DNA from: Spirochaetaceae bacterium
Lineage (GTDB): Bacteria > Spirochaetota > Spirochaetia > Treponematales > Breznakiellaceae
Direction of reading: 5' to 3'
Length of the DNA: 14,500 nt
Assembly (NCBI GenBank): GCA_031257135.1
Contig: JAIRPH010000183.1
Span: 1-14,500, forward strand
A model generated the notes under the pieces. That model made no database searches, was not told the origin of the DNA, and saw only the letters and a list, made by a program, of their open reading frames with translations. Numbering within the stretch: position 1 is the stretch's first letter; each line of letters begins with the position of its first letter. The position numbers were made by a program, and so were the translations under genes. Positions 1 through 7,912 of the stretch are shown piece by piece.

Positions 1-176
1 TTAGGCACATAAGTAAACTTATCAGCCTTCGCGATTTCCTTGACGTTCATAATATCGACCCCGTAATCTTTTCCCGCTAGGGAAAACGTTACCATTTTGA
101 AGTCAACCGTATCGACCCGCTCTTTTTGTTGCTGAAGCTCTTCGCTCACGGTTGTCAAGTCTTTAATTACCGCCAT
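1..176 (-). CDS. cheW: CheW chemotaxis coupling protein (5' part only)
   Basis: CheW links the CheA kinase to chemoreceptors in the membrane-associated array. Only the first 58 codons are present; the gene runs off the left edge. The visible protein begins MAVIKDLTTVSEELQQQ, then enters the first strands of a CheW fold: residues 29-48 read KMVTFSLAGKDYGVDIMNVK, matching the usual 'vtFxlagexyaldixxVxEI' opening of CheW domains. The ATG at 176 lies 12 nt below the cheA stop, with GGAG of a likely ribosome binding site inside the end of cheA, so the two genes are surely cotranscribed. The N-terminal extension of about 28 residues before the domain is somewhat long. Total length and any extra C-terminal domain (some spirochete CheW proteins carry one) cannot be seen. 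Confidence 0.9.
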   Translation of the reverse strand, partial: MAVIKDLTTVSEELQQQKERVDTVDFKMVTFSLAGKDYGVDIMNVKEIAKADKFTYVP

Positions 177-188
177 AATGCTCTACTC

Positions 189-2639
189 CTACCGTATAGC
201 CGCTTCACGGATTTGGCGTTCTTCCAATTCCTTACGCAGTCCCAGCTCCAAGAGCTGTCCCACATCAATGATGAGGGAAACTGACCCGTCTCCCAAAATG
301 GACGCTCCGGCGATACCCGGGGAATTGGTATATTGATCCCGCAAGGGCTTAATCACCACATCTTCCTCACCGATGAGGCTGTCCACCATGAAGCCCATCT
401 TTTTCTCCGCGGTCCCGACGATTACGATGAAGTTGTAATCCTGCTGTTCTTCGGTTTTTATGCCGAACAGCCGGTTCAGCCTGAGCAGGGACACCACATC
501 GTTTCGGATATTGAAGACTTCGTAGTTATCGATCATCCTGATGTCTTCGGGCTTTATGCGGAGGCTCTCGATAACCGAGGTAATCGGGATGGAATAGATT
601 TCCGGTCCAACCCGCACGAGAAGCCCCTGAATGATCGCCAGCGTAAGGGGAAGTTTGATGATAAACTTCGTCCCTTTTCCCTTTTCGGAGGTTACGGTAA
701 CGGTTCCGTTCAGTTTTTCGATCTGCCGGCGGACCACGTCAAGTCCGACGCCGCGCCCGGAAATAGCGGTAATGCTTTTCGCCGTCGAGAAGCCCGGCTC
801 AAAGATCAGGTTGAAGGCTTCCACATCGGTTAGTATCTTATTCGGGTGTATTAATCCCCGTTCAATGGCTTTGGCTTTGACGGCTTCCACATCGATGCCT
901 TTGCCGTCGTCGGCAATCTCGATGATGATCATATTGCCTTCGTTAGCCGCCTTGAGAAGGACCATGCCTTCTTCAGGTTTTCCGGCGGTCATGCGGTCTT
1001 CTTGAGACTCGATGCCGTGATCTACCGAATTCCTTACCGAGTGCATGATGGGGTCCAGCAGGTCTTCGATGACCGACTTGTCCAGCTCGGTTTCTTCTCC
1101 TTCGATGACCAGATTGATTTTTTTGTTGAGGCTCTTTGAGAGGTCCCGGACGAGCCGAGGGAACCGGCTGAAAATCTGGCTGATCGGCACCATGCGGATA
1201 CGCATGACCCCTTCCTGAAGTTCGCCGGTGATGCGCCCTAAGTTCTGAGCGGTAGACCGGAATTTCCCGACGTTGTTTTTGACTGACGTCTCGAATCCGT
1301 CGAAAAGGGTGAAAATATCCCCGTACTGCTCGTTGATTTCTTTACGCACGTCCTTAATCGAGCGTCCTCCTTGGATGCTTTCCAGATAATCCGGGAGGCT
1401 GTCGAAAAGGGTTTTGATTTTATCCCGATAAGTAACTTCCAGCGTATGGAGTTCATTCAGCAATTCGGCGAACTGCATACTTATCTGATTGAACGTAGCT
1501 TTGGTAATAACCGTTTCGGAAACCAGATTTAAGAGGTCGTCGATCCGTTTTGAATCGACCCGGAGAATGGACCCGGCTTCTTTTCCGGCTTTTGCGGCGT
1601 CCGCTTTGGAAGCCCCCCCTGACTTTGGCGCGGAGGCTTCGTGGTGTTCTTCGGCTTCTGCGGGCGCGGGTTTCGGCGCGGCGGATTTTGCCGCTGGAGC
1701 AGGGGCGGGCGCGGGTTTCGGCGCGGCCGGAGCCTGCTGAACCGGCGCGGGCTGTGCGGGCATAGACATCTCCGCAACCGGGAGGGTTGCGGCGCCTTTG
1801 ATGGTCTTAATATCCACGATTTCCGCGCTGAGGCTGACATCCGGGATAAGCACGTGCCGTTTAAGCTCTTCGACGGTTTTTGTACTGGCTATAAAATAAT
1901 CCACATAAGGATAGAAATTATCTTCATAGAGCATCTCGAAGTCTGGTACGGTTTTGAGAATAGTGCCGTCTCCTTTGAGGGAGGCGTAGACCTGAATACC
2001 GCTGACGGTATTCATCAGACCGCTTTCGTCGAGTTGCACTGAAACGCGGTAAATCGGCGTACTGCTGTCTACTGATTCTTTGAGTTCCAGAAGATCGTAT
2101 TCGGAAAGAGCCCCGGCTTTGGTTGTTGCGGACATACCGCCGACAGAAGGCGCGGCCGTAACCGGCTGAGGAGAGGCCGGTTTAGAAGAAGCCGCGGTGA
2201 CCGCAGGTTTTGCGCTTCCTCCTGACTTTTTGCGTCCTGATCCTTCGGGGAGCAGGGCGGAAAGCTGACGCTCTATTTCGGAGGTATCTTCCTGATAAAC
2301 GGAACCCTCCATTCTCTGGGTGAGCATAGCTTTGATAATATCTATCGCCCCCAAAAGCGTATCGACTACATCTTCATTTATGGTGACCGTATCGGAACGG
2401 ATAGCATCCAACACATCTTCAACGAGATGGGTAAAATGAGAAAGTTCCATCATTTCTACGGTAGCCGCTCCTCCTTTCAGAGTATGAGCGGCCCGAAAGA
2501 TTTCGTCTACTGCATCCCGATTTCCGCCTTCGCTCTCAAGGACCAAGATATTTTGTTCCAGGGTATCAACCTGCATTTGAGCTTCGCTGAAAAAATCTTT
2601 AAGAAGCTCCTCATTATTTGGATCCAGATAGTCACTCAT
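189..2639 (-). CDS. cheA: Chemotaxis histidine kinase CheA
   Basis: CheA autophosphorylates on a histidine in response to receptor state and passes the phosphate to CheY, setting flagellar motor rotation. Domains in order (816 aa): P1/HPt at 1-130 with the phospho-site H52 in AHTLKGGAAT; a linker; a P2-like CheY-docking domain at about 196-285; a Pro/Ala-rich linker at about 293-355; P3 dimerisation from about 357 to 480; the P4 ATPase with N-box HSVRNSVDHG (533-542), G1 DDGKG (577-581), F-box FEPGFST (613-619) and G2 GRGVGLD (628-634); and a CheW-like P5 from about 665. P3 is roughly twice the length of the E. coli helical hairpin, agreeing with reports of a non-canonical P3 in spirochete CheA. 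The ATG is preceded by an AT-rich stretch with no Shine-Dalgarno, but the next Met (M22) would cut helix A of P1, so this start is kept. cheW follows 12 nt later. Confidence 0.97.
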   Translation of the reverse strand: MSDYLDPNNEELLKDFFSEAQMQVDTLEQNILVLESEGGNRDAVDEIFRAAHTLKGGAATVEMMELSHFTHLVEDVLDAIRSDTVTINEDVVDTLLGAIDIIKAMLTQRMEGSVYQEDTSEIERQLSALLPEGSGRKKSGGSAKPAVTAASSKPASPQPVTAAPSVGGMSATTKAGALSEYDLLELKESVDSSTPIYRVSVQLDESGLMNTVSGIQVYASLKGDGTILKTVPDFEMLYEDNFYPYVDYFIASTKTVEELKRHVLIPDVSLSAEIVDIKTIKGAATLPVAEMSMPAQPAPVQQAPAAPKPAPAPAPAAKSAAPKPAPAEAEEHHEASAPKSGGASKADAAKAGKEAGSILRVDSKRIDDLLNLVSETVITKATFNQISMQFAELLNELHTLEVTYRDKIKTLFDSLPDYLESIQGGRSIKDVRKEINEQYGDIFTLFDGFETSVKNNVGKFRSTAQNLGRITGELQEGVMRIRMVPISQIFSRFPRLVRDLSKSLNKKINLVIEGEETELDKSVIEDLLDPIMHSVRNSVDHGIESQEDRMTAGKPEEGMVLLKAANEGNMIIIEIADDGKGIDVEAVKAKAIERGLIHPNKILTDVEAFNLIFEPGFSTAKSITAISGRGVGLDVVRRQIEKLNGTVTVTSEKGKGTKFIIKLPLTLAIIQGLLVRVGPEIYSIPITSVIESLRIKPEDIRMIDNYEVFNIRNDVVSLLRLNRLFGIKTEEQQDYNFIVIVGTAEKKMGFMVDSLIGEEDVVIKPLRDQYTNSPGIAGASILGDGSVSLIIDVGQLLELGLRKELEERQIREAAIR

Positions 2640-2643
2640 ATAG

Positions 2644-2676
2644 ATTATAGTTTATCAATAATTATAATTACGTCAA
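2644..2676 (-). promoter_or_regulatory. Possible cheA promoter close to the start codon
   Basis: On the minus strand a TTGACG hexamer (2671-2676) is followed by AT-rich DNA ending in TATAAT (2644-2649), only 4 nt before the cheA ATG. TTGACG to TATAAT is 21 nt, too long for a standard sigma70 spacer. A 16-nt spacer would give TAAACT (2649-2654) as -10. Either choice puts transcription initiation within a few nt of the ATG. The hexamers are visible; activity is inferred. Confidence 0.35.
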
Positions 2677-2693
2677 GTAGGAAAATAGGGACA

Positions 2694-2741
2694 GAAAAGA
2701 AAAAAAAGGAAAAAAAGAAGGAATCTGAACGCGCGCGCTAT
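2694..2741 (-). terminator. Weak terminator candidate after rimO
   Basis: Just past the rimO stop the minus strand has a GC alternation (2730-2738) followed by a long pyrimidine tract containing two oligo-T runs (about 2694-2716). The GC run is self-complementary but leaves no room for a proper loop, so a classical intrinsic terminator is doubtful. It is the only candidate that would separate rimO from cheA. Confidence 0.2.
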
Positions 2742-2744
2742 CGG

Positions 2745-4058
2745 TTAAGCCTTTTCTACGGACCCTTCCAAATCAAACCCGGTACGGGCAATTATTCTGC
2801 ATCTAACGGCAGACCCTAGTTTCAGAGGACTGTCAGACTTGATAACCGCGGACCCGTCTACTTCCGGGGCGTGACAGAAGAGGCGTCCTAAATATATCCC
2901 TTCCTCGCCGGATGCCTGTTCTTCCACCAGCGCGTCAAGGGTCCTGCCTATAAAGCGTTGCATCTGTTTTTCGGTAATGGGAATCTGCCGTTCCTCGATG
3001 ATGCGCTTGCGCTTCGCCGCAATCGGATTTGGAACATGGGGCTTCATGGAATATGCCGGCGTGCCTTCTTCCCGGGAATAGGTGAAACAGCCTACCCAGT
3101 CAAGGCGGGCTTTATCTTGAAAATCTAAGAGCCCATGGAAATCCTTATCAGTCTCGCCGGGAAAGCCGGTCAAAAAGGTTGAGCGCAGTACCGCATCGGG
3201 AAGGACCGTTCTAATCCGGTCAATTAAGGCAAGATAAGATTCCGCGCCGCCGCGGCGGTTCATCGCCCGGAGCATCCGCGGAGAGCCGTGCTGAAAAGGC
3301 AGATCGAAATACGGAAGAAACCGCCGATCCGTGCGGAGTACATCAAGAATCCTCAAAGGAATATTATCCGGGTGTATGTAGAGAAGCCGAACCCAGAATT
3401 GCCCCTCAAGCCCGGACAACGCCTCCAGCAGTTCGGGAAGTCCGGCTTTGCCGGCGCGGTATGAGCCGATGTCCTGACCGATAAGGCATAGCTCTCGGAT
3501 GCCCCGTGCAAGCAGTTCCCGGCTTTCTTCCAATATATCAGGAATCGGGCGGCATACCAGCGGACCTCGTATCTGAGGAATGGCGCAGAACGTACAGTGA
3601 TTATTACAGCCTTCGCTGATTTTGACGTACGCAGAACCCGGAAGAGATAAGAGCGGACGTTTTCCTGAAAACGATAGGGTTTCGGCGGTCTTCGGAGCTT
3701 CCGGGAGCAGGACTCTGCCGGCGGAGTCCTGAACCGCCTCGATGATTTTCGATGCGTCTCGGTTGCCGAAGAGTACATCCGCTTCAGGGAGGGCTTCGGC
3801 GAGTTCTTGGGCGTACCGTTGCGCCAGACACCCGGCAAGGACTATCTTCGTATTGGGGTAAGAAGCGCGATAGCCAAGGACCGCGTTAATGGATTCCTGT
3901 TTAGCCTGTTCGATAAAGCCGCAGGAGTTGACGATGATCATATCCGCTTCCGCCGGGTCCTCTACGGCGTTCCAGCGGGCGCGGTTAAGCGTAGCCATCA
4001 TGGTTTCCGCGTCAACCTGATTTTTTACGCAACCGAAAGGGTCAAGGTAATACCGCAC
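2745..4058 (-). CDS. rimO: Ribosomal protein S12 methylthiotransferase RimO
   Basis: RimO is a radical-SAM enzyme that puts a methylthio group on the conserved aspartate of ribosomal protein S12. The protein (437 aa, usual length) shows the N-terminal MTTase domain with C10, C46 and C77 as ligands of the auxiliary cluster, the radical-SAM triad C151-x3-C155-x2-C158 in SEGCNNHCTFCAIPQIRG, DLPFQHGSPRMLRAMNRRG, and a C-terminal TRAM region from about 375. The opening FGCVKNQVDAE is the RimO form; the tRNA enzyme MiaB has a 'GCQMNxxDS' type there. It starts with GTG, and that G is also the last base of the upstream rodZ-like stop codon (TAGTG), so translation is probably coupled. GGTGAAG lies 6 nt before the start. 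I see no internal damage. Confidence 0.95.
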   Translation of the reverse strand: MRYYLDPFGCVKNQVDAETMMATLNRARWNAVEDPAEADMIIVNSCGFIEQAKQESINAVLGYRASYPNTKIVLAGCLAQRYAQELAEALPEADVLFGNRDASKIIEAVQDSAGRVLLPEAPKTAETLSFSGKRPLLSLPGSAYVKISEGCNNHCTFCAIPQIRGPLVCRPIPDILEESRELLARGIRELCLIGQDIGSYRAGKAGLPELLEALSGLEGQFWVRLLYIHPDNIPLRILDVLRTDRRFLPYFDLPFQHGSPRMLRAMNRRGGAESYLALIDRIRTVLPDAVLRSTFLTGFPGETDKDFHGLLDFQDKARLDWVGCFTYSREEGTPAYSMKPHVPNPIAAKRKRIIEERQIPITEKQMQRFIGRTLDALVEEQASGEEGIYLGRLFCHAPEVDGSAVIKSDSPLKLGSAVRCRIIARTGFDLEGSVEKA

Positions 4059-5194
4059 TACAGCTTCACCAAGAGGAGCCGATACCGGCTTTCATCGTCC
4101 CGCACCCATCGCACTTCCGCCACTACCACTTCGCCGGCTCCTCCTAGCTCAAGAGGCACGGTCCTGCCGCCGCCGATAACTTGGAGTTTCACGGTAGCCG
4201 CATTGGATACCCAAAGTCTGATTCCATTCTGAGCTTGGATATTTAGTTCATCGGCTTTTTGGTAATACAGCTCCCGTCGTTCCCGGCGGTTCTGCTCTGC
4301 GAGAATTTCCCAACGGAACATACAATAACCTTGAAAGTTAGCCTGCAACGTAAAAGGATACGCCGACGGAGAAGAAAAAATAACCGTAGCGTTTCCAAGT
4401 CCTGTATTGGTTATCGGAGCGGGCGCGGGAGCCGCGGGCGGTTTCGAGGCGGCGCCGACGATAGGAGCCGCCTCGGCAATGGACTGCATAGGTAAAACCG
4501 GAATCGTGGTATCCAGTTCAAAGCGGAGCAATGCGCCGACCGCGCTTTCATTTTTGACAAAATCCGCTACGGTAATCCGCAGTTCTTCAACGCCGTCGCC
4601 GTTGAGGTCTATACTCACTTCCTGTCCCAAATCCAGAATTACGTCCCGGTCGGGGGTAGTAATGGTAATCGCATCTCCTACATTGATCAGAGTTAGACTA
4701 TAGTGAATATCCCCATAAGGGATAATGATAGAATCGCCCTGATAAAAACGCCGTTCCAGAGAACCGTCGTTGAGGGTGTATTCCACTGTTTCCCGGACTC
4801 TGACCGAGGACGACGGCTGTTTTGGAGAGCGTTTGAGCAGAACATACACAACTCCTCCTATGCCGCCCAGAAGGATAAGCCCCGCGCATACTGCAACCAC
4901 CGGTTTAAACGAAAACGGAGAGACCGGTTTTATCAGTTGAGCCACCGGAACCGGTTCTTCCTGAATTTTCATCGCCCGATACAGAGAAAGAAGCTCCGGT
5001 ACGTCAAGTCCAAGAAATTCGCCGTAGTTTCTCAAAAAGCCCAGCAGAAACGGCTCGCCCGGAAACACCGCAAATTCTTCTTCTTCCAGCGCTTTAAGAT
5101 ACCGGCTGGAGATATGAATTTCCTGACTCACCTGATCATAGGTATATCCTTTACTTTCACGGGAAATCTTTAGTTTGTTACCCAGGGATTCCAT
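4058..5194 (-). CDS. rodZ: RodZ-like helix-turn-helix membrane protein
   Basis: RodZ proteins span the inner membrane and tie the MreB cytoskeleton to the wall-synthesis machinery. Here (378 aa) an N-terminal helix-turn-helix of the RodZ/HTH_25 type occupies about 3-75 (GNKLKISRESKGYTYDQVSQ, then FPGEPFLLGFLRNYGEFLGL). A hydrophobic segment at about 97-120 is the single membrane anchor, and residues 121-378 would be periplasmic. A Pro/Ala-rich stretch separates two extracytoplasmic parts. The last 100 residues resemble the beta-rich C-terminal domain usual in RodZ, but I would not claim a match without a profile search. A clear GGAGG (5201-5205) precedes the ATG. The gene follows the lolA-like gene after 29 nt and shares one base with rimO. 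Topology and HTH are visible; the shape-control role is family inference. Confidence 0.82.
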   Translation of the reverse strand: MESLGNKLKISRESKGYTYDQVSQEIHISSRYLKALEEEEFAVFPGEPFLLGFLRNYGEFLGLDVPELLSLYRAMKIQEEPVPVAQLIKPVSPFSFKPVVAVCAGLILLGGIGGVVYVLLKRSPKQPSSSVRVRETVEYTLNDGSLERRFYQGDSIIIPYGDIHYSLTLINVGDAITITTPDRDVILDLGQEVSIDLNGDGVEELRITVADFVKNESAVGALLRFELDTTIPVLPMQSIAEAAPIVGAASKPPAAPAPAPITNTGLGNATVIFSSPSAYPFTLQANFQGYCMFRWEILAEQNRRERRELYYQKADELNIQAQNGIRLWVSNAATVKLQVIGGGRTVPLELGGAGEVVVAEVRWVRDDESRYRLLLVKL

Positions 5195-5223
5195 CGAATT
5201 CCTCCGATTCTTTTTATTATTCC

Positions 5224-5895
5224 CTAATCAGTATCCCGAAACAAGAAATTATTGTACATATTTGCCGATGCCGGAGAATCGTAGATAAACCGCTGTTCCG
5301 GGATTCCCTGATTAATCTTGACATTTGAAAAATCAAACTGGACAAACCGGTTATCAATGGTTCGTCCCTCGATGCGGCGTATCAGTCTGGAATCAGGATT
5401 GACGCTTACGATGATCTCCCGAAAGCCTTCCGAAAGGGAGCGTCTCGTAAGCCGTAACTTGACGACCCGTTCAGCGGACCCGCTTTCCAGCGGCTCCGGC
5501 GTCGGTCCCGTAACAAAAACCGGCACATAATTCCGCCGCAGTAACGTGAGACCTTGCGCTGTCGCCATAGACGCTCCTGAAGCCCGCCCGTTTGAAGACA
5601 CGGTCTGGTTCAGCGTCGCCTGATATTCAGGCAGATAAATAGTCAGCTGTTCTCCATTGAACACAATGACCTGATTTGCCGGACTCGTAAAATCTATCCT
5701 CAAAAACGAAGGAACCAAATGGCTTACCGTTCCGTGCATAACGGAATTTCCTGAACGGATGGTAATCCGGGCTTCATAATCCCGGATGCCTCCGTACCGT
5801 TCTGACACAGACGCCAAATACCGTTCCGCCGTAACTATTTCCTGAGCGTTCAGGCGGCATAGTACCAGAAAAAAAACAACACCCCATACTCTCAT
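5224..5895 (-). CDS. LolA-like periplasmic lipoprotein-carrier family protein
   Basis: 223 aa with a short signal peptide (hydrophobic about 4-13, probable cleavage after LNA-Q at residues 15-18). The mature part follows the LolA/LolB-like plan: an N-terminal helix with ERYLASVSERYGGIRDYEAR, then antiparallel strands with SFLRIDFTSPANQVIVFNGE and LTIYLPEYQATLNQ. LolA shuttles lipoproteins across the periplasm; spirochetes are lipoprotein-rich, so the role is plausible, but other outer-membrane carrier proteins share this fold and the name is provisional. There is no lipobox cysteine (C13 lies in the hydrophobic core of the signal). It is first in a three-gene set with the rodZ-like gene and rimO. 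AAGGAT just before the ATG is a modest Shine-Dalgarno. Confidence 0.75.
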   Translation of the reverse strand: MRVWGVVFFLVLCRLNAQEIVTAERYLASVSERYGGIRDYEARITIRSGNSVMHGTVSHLVPSFLRIDFTSPANQVIVFNGEQLTIYLPEYQATLNQTVSSNGRASGASMATAQGLTLLRRNYVPVFVTGPTPEPLESGSAERVVKLRLTRRSLSEGFREIIVSVNPDSRLIRRIEGRTIDNRFVQFDFSNVKINQGIPEQRFIYDSPASANMYNNFLFRDTD

Positions 5896-5914
5896 AGCAT
5901 ATCCTTAGTATTCT

Positions 5915-5944
5915 ATCATAACCCGGAGAAACTAAGAAGCGCAA
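5915..5944 (-). promoter_or_regulatory. Possible promoter of the lolA-rodZ-rimO operon
   Basis: The minus strand reads TTGCGC (5939-5944), 18 nt, TATGAT (5915-5920), about 20 nt before the lolA-like ATG. The -35 matches the consensus at four of six positions and the -10 at five of six. It lies in the 105-nt gap after mnmA, which also holds a small CCGC/GCGG hairpin too weak to call as a terminator. Confidence 0.4.
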
Positions 5945-6000
5945 GAGGGGGAAACCGCAGGGCGGCGTATTTACGTTCCGAGCGGTAATGCGCGCTTATT

Positions 6001-7083
6001 TTAGGCGAGTATAGCTTCGGCGATGGTTCCGCCGCCGACGACGAATTCGCCGTCGTACAATACGGCCGCCTGTCCGGTTGTAATCGCCCGTTGGGGTTTA
6101 TCGAAGTCGATTCGCAACTGGTTTGGAGCGGTTTGCTCCGCGGTTGCAGGCTGTCCGTTTTGGAGATACCGGGTTTTCACCTTCACTCTGACCGGTTTGG
6201 ACAGATCAGGCAGGGCGATGAGGTTAATATCCTCCGCAATGAGTCCGCGTGCGTAGAGGCTTGTTTCTTTGCCCACGGTGAGGGTATTATCGGCCGCGGA
6301 TTTTGCCGCGACGTATCGGGGTTCCGGGAAAGACAGCCCTAGTCCTCGGCGCTGCCCGATGGTATACCGGATGAGTCCCCGATGAGTCCCGAGAATCTTG
6401 CCGGCTTCATCGACGACGTTTCCCGGAAGAGCGGTTTCGCCGGTGTACTGCTCGATGAAACCCGCGTAATCGCCGTCCGGCGCGAAGCAAATATCCTGAC
6501 TATCGCGCTTTCTTGCGTTGACGAAGCCCTGAGCCGCGGCGATTTCCCGAACTTCTTCCTTAGTCAGGTCTCCCAACGGGAAAAGACTATGGGCTAACTG
6601 GTCTTGCGTCATGGTATACAGCACATAACTCTGATCTTTTTTGGCGTCTTGAGCTTTTTTCAAGAGAAATCGCGCGCCTCCTTGCTCGATTCGGGCGTAA
6701 TGACCGGTGGCGATGTAATCAAACTCAATTTGCGCCGCCCGGCGCAAGAGCTTCTCAAATTTGAGATACCGGTTGCAGTCGATACAGGGATTAGGGGTTC
6801 CGCCGTTTCGGTAGGTCTCGATAAACTTGCGGATCACCAGACCCTTGAAATCCTCGGCGAAATTCAGCACATAGTGGGGCATATCCAGATGATAGGCTAC
6901 GGTTTGCGCGTCTTTAACGTCCGACAGGGAACAGCATGACCTGTCCCGGTCGGCTCCCAAATCTTCATTAGCGAAGAGCTTCATGGTAACGCCGATGCAC
7001 TCAAAGCCTGCTTGTTTCAGAAGATAAGCCCCTACCGAACTATCTACGCCGCCGCTCATGGCGATTACCGCCTTCCGGTTCAC
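6001..7083 (-). CDS. mnmA: tRNA-specific 2-thiouridylase MnmA
   Basis: MnmA adds sulphur to C2 of wobble uridine 34 in tRNA-Lys, -Glu and -Gln using ATP and a sulphur donor relay. The 360-aa protein has the PP-loop AMSGGVDSSVGAYLL (8-22), the GVTMKLF strand, the tRNA/catalytic region NPCIDCNRYLKF (C100, C103), the ATGHYAR motif (126-131), the second catalytic cysteine C199 in SQDICF, and the C-terminal beta-barrel with YTIGQRRGLG. C103 falls at the position of the E. coli nucleophile Cys102; C100 replaces its Asp99, giving a three-cysteine arrangement found in many bacteria. Translation starts at GTG 7083, whose GTGA overlaps the stop of the HD gene, so the pair is coupled. Length is normal and all motifs are intact. 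Confidence 0.97.
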   Translation of the reverse strand: MNRKAVIAMSGGVDSSVGAYLLKQAGFECIGVTMKLFANEDLGADRDRSCCSLSDVKDAQTVAYHLDMPHYVLNFAEDFKGLVIRKFIETYRNGGTPNPCIDCNRYLKFEKLLRRAAQIEFDYIATGHYARIEQGGARFLLKKAQDAKKDQSYVLYTMTQDQLAHSLFPLGDLTKEEVREIAAAQGFVNARKRDSQDICFAPDGDYAGFIEQYTGETALPGNVVDEAGKILGTHRGLIRYTIGQRRGLGLSFPEPRYVAAKSAADNTLTVGKETSLYARGLIAEDINLIALPDLSKPVRVKVKTRYLQNGQPATAEQTAPNQLRIDFDKPQRAITTGQAAVLYDGEFVVGGGTIAEAILA

Positions 7084-7667
7084 CTAAGCCCTTCCATACT
7101 GGTTTTGACCGCTTCCTCGCAGGAGCGCATCCCGAGGATGGTCTTCCTGATAAGCTCGTCCAGTTCCCAGCCCAGCATCGCCGCGCCGCGTTCAATGACC
7201 GCTCTGGAACACCCGGCGGCGAAGTTAGGGGACTTGTATTTTTTCTTAACTGAAGAAACTTCCATATCCATTACGCTCTTTGACGGACGGATAACCGCCG
7301 CCGCCCAGATAAGTCCGGTCAGCTCATCCGCGGCGTATAAAACTTTTTCCATTTCATGCTCCGGCTTTACCGCAACGGTGAGTTCATAGCCGTGACTGCA
7401 TACCCCGTGAATAACGTCTTCTCCCGCGCCTCCGGCTCGAAGCAATTCCGGAGCCTTCCGGCAATGCTCCTGCGGAAACCGCTCAAAGTCGATGTCATGC
7501 AGAAGCCCCACAATGCCCCAGAAATCCATTTCGCTTTGATACCCTAATTCCTGAGCGTACCATTTCATAACCCCTTCCACCGTCAAGGCGTGGCGGATAT
7601 GAAAGGGGTCTTGGTTATAGTTCCTAAACAGGTCCCATGCCTGTTCTCTGGTAATTGCTGTATTCAT
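7080..7667 (-). CDS. HD-domain (HDIG-type) phosphohydrolase-like protein
   Basis: 195 aa with the metal-binding residues of the HD superfamily in order: H26 (HIRHALTVE), H57-D58 (GLLHDIDFERFP), H92 (CSHGYEL) and D114 (YAADELTGL). Single-domain HDIG proteins of this length are common next to housekeeping genes; the substrate (often a nucleotide) is unknown and I assign none. The C-terminal third is helical and rich in basic residues (SVKKKYKSPNFA). It overlaps mnmA by GTGA and is the first gene of that pair. It has no convincing Shine-Dalgarno (CGGAAT only), and the best promoter in the window ends 6 nt before its ATG, so the mRNA may be leaderless. Confidence 0.85.
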   Translation of the reverse strand: MNTAITREQAWDLFRNYNQDPFHIRHALTVEGVMKWYAQELGYQSEMDFWGIVGLLHDIDFERFPQEHCRKAPELLRAGGAGEDVIHGVCSHGYELTVAVKPEHEMEKVLYAADELTGLIWAAAVIRPSKSVMDMEVSSVKKKYKSPNFAAGCSRAVIERGAAMLGWELDELIRKTILGMRSCEEAVKTSMEGLR

Positions 7668-7673
7668 ATTCCG

Positions 7674-7702
7674 ATTGTATAGAAAAAAAAGGGCTTATTC
7701 AA
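7674..7702 (-). promoter_or_regulatory. Promoter of the HD gene and mnmA (possibly leaderless)
   Basis: TTGAAT (7697-7702), an exact 17-nt spacer with eight consecutive T, then TACAAT (7674-7679): five of six consensus bases in the -10 and four of six in the -35. Only six bases separate the -10 from the HD gene ATG at 7667, so the predicted start point is at or next to the A of the ATG. The T8 run could also help end tRNA-Cys transcripts. Confidence 0.65.
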
Positions 7703-7720
7703 GAAAGGAGGCGAACCAAG

Positions 7721-7792
7721 AGGCGCCGAACAGAATCGAACTGTTGCATAACGGTTTTGCAGACCGCTCCCTTACCGCTTGGGTACGGCGCC
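7721..7792 (-). tRNA. tRNA-Cys (GCA)
   Basis: A complete cloverleaf on the minus strand, 72 nt: acceptor GGCGCCG/CGGCGCC (7 bp), D stem CCC/GGG with loop AAGCGGTAA, anticodon stem GCGGT/ACCGT (one G-U) around loop CTGCAAA, which puts anticodon GCA at positions 34-36, a short variable loop, and T stem AACAG/CTGTT with loop TTCGATT. U at the discriminator position is the normal cysteine identity base. CCA is not encoded (CTT follows). It stands alone between the repeat array and the HD-mnmA pair, under its own promoter. Confidence 0.97.
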
Positions 7793-7801
7793 GATATATT
7801 T

Positions 7802-7830
7802 AATATAACAAAGTCTTCAGGCTTCGGCAA
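7802..7830 (-). promoter_or_regulatory. Promoter of tRNA-Cys
   Basis: TTGCCG (7825-7830), a 17-nt spacer, then TATATT (7802-7807). The -10 ends nine bases before the mature 5' end of the tRNA, a normal distance. From 7831 to the first array unit at 7913 I see only a G/C block next to a T9-A5 tract (7846-7859) and one degenerate unit (7892-7912). Confidence 0.6.
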
Positions 7831-7912
7831 GGGGCGCGCACGGATTTTTTTTTAAAAATTTCAGCCCTTTTCAGTCCGCAAGCGGTTTATCCCCGGCAAG
7901 GTCAGAATTTTT

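Noticed and set aside
1489..1740. Plus-strand open frames opposite the cheA Pro/Ala linker
   Set aside because: They are the complement of GC-rich, repetitive linker codons and have no start signals or recognisable content.
2677..2744. Riboswitch or structured RNA before cheA
   Set aside because: Only a pyrimidine tract and a short GC alternation are present; no stems of useful length.
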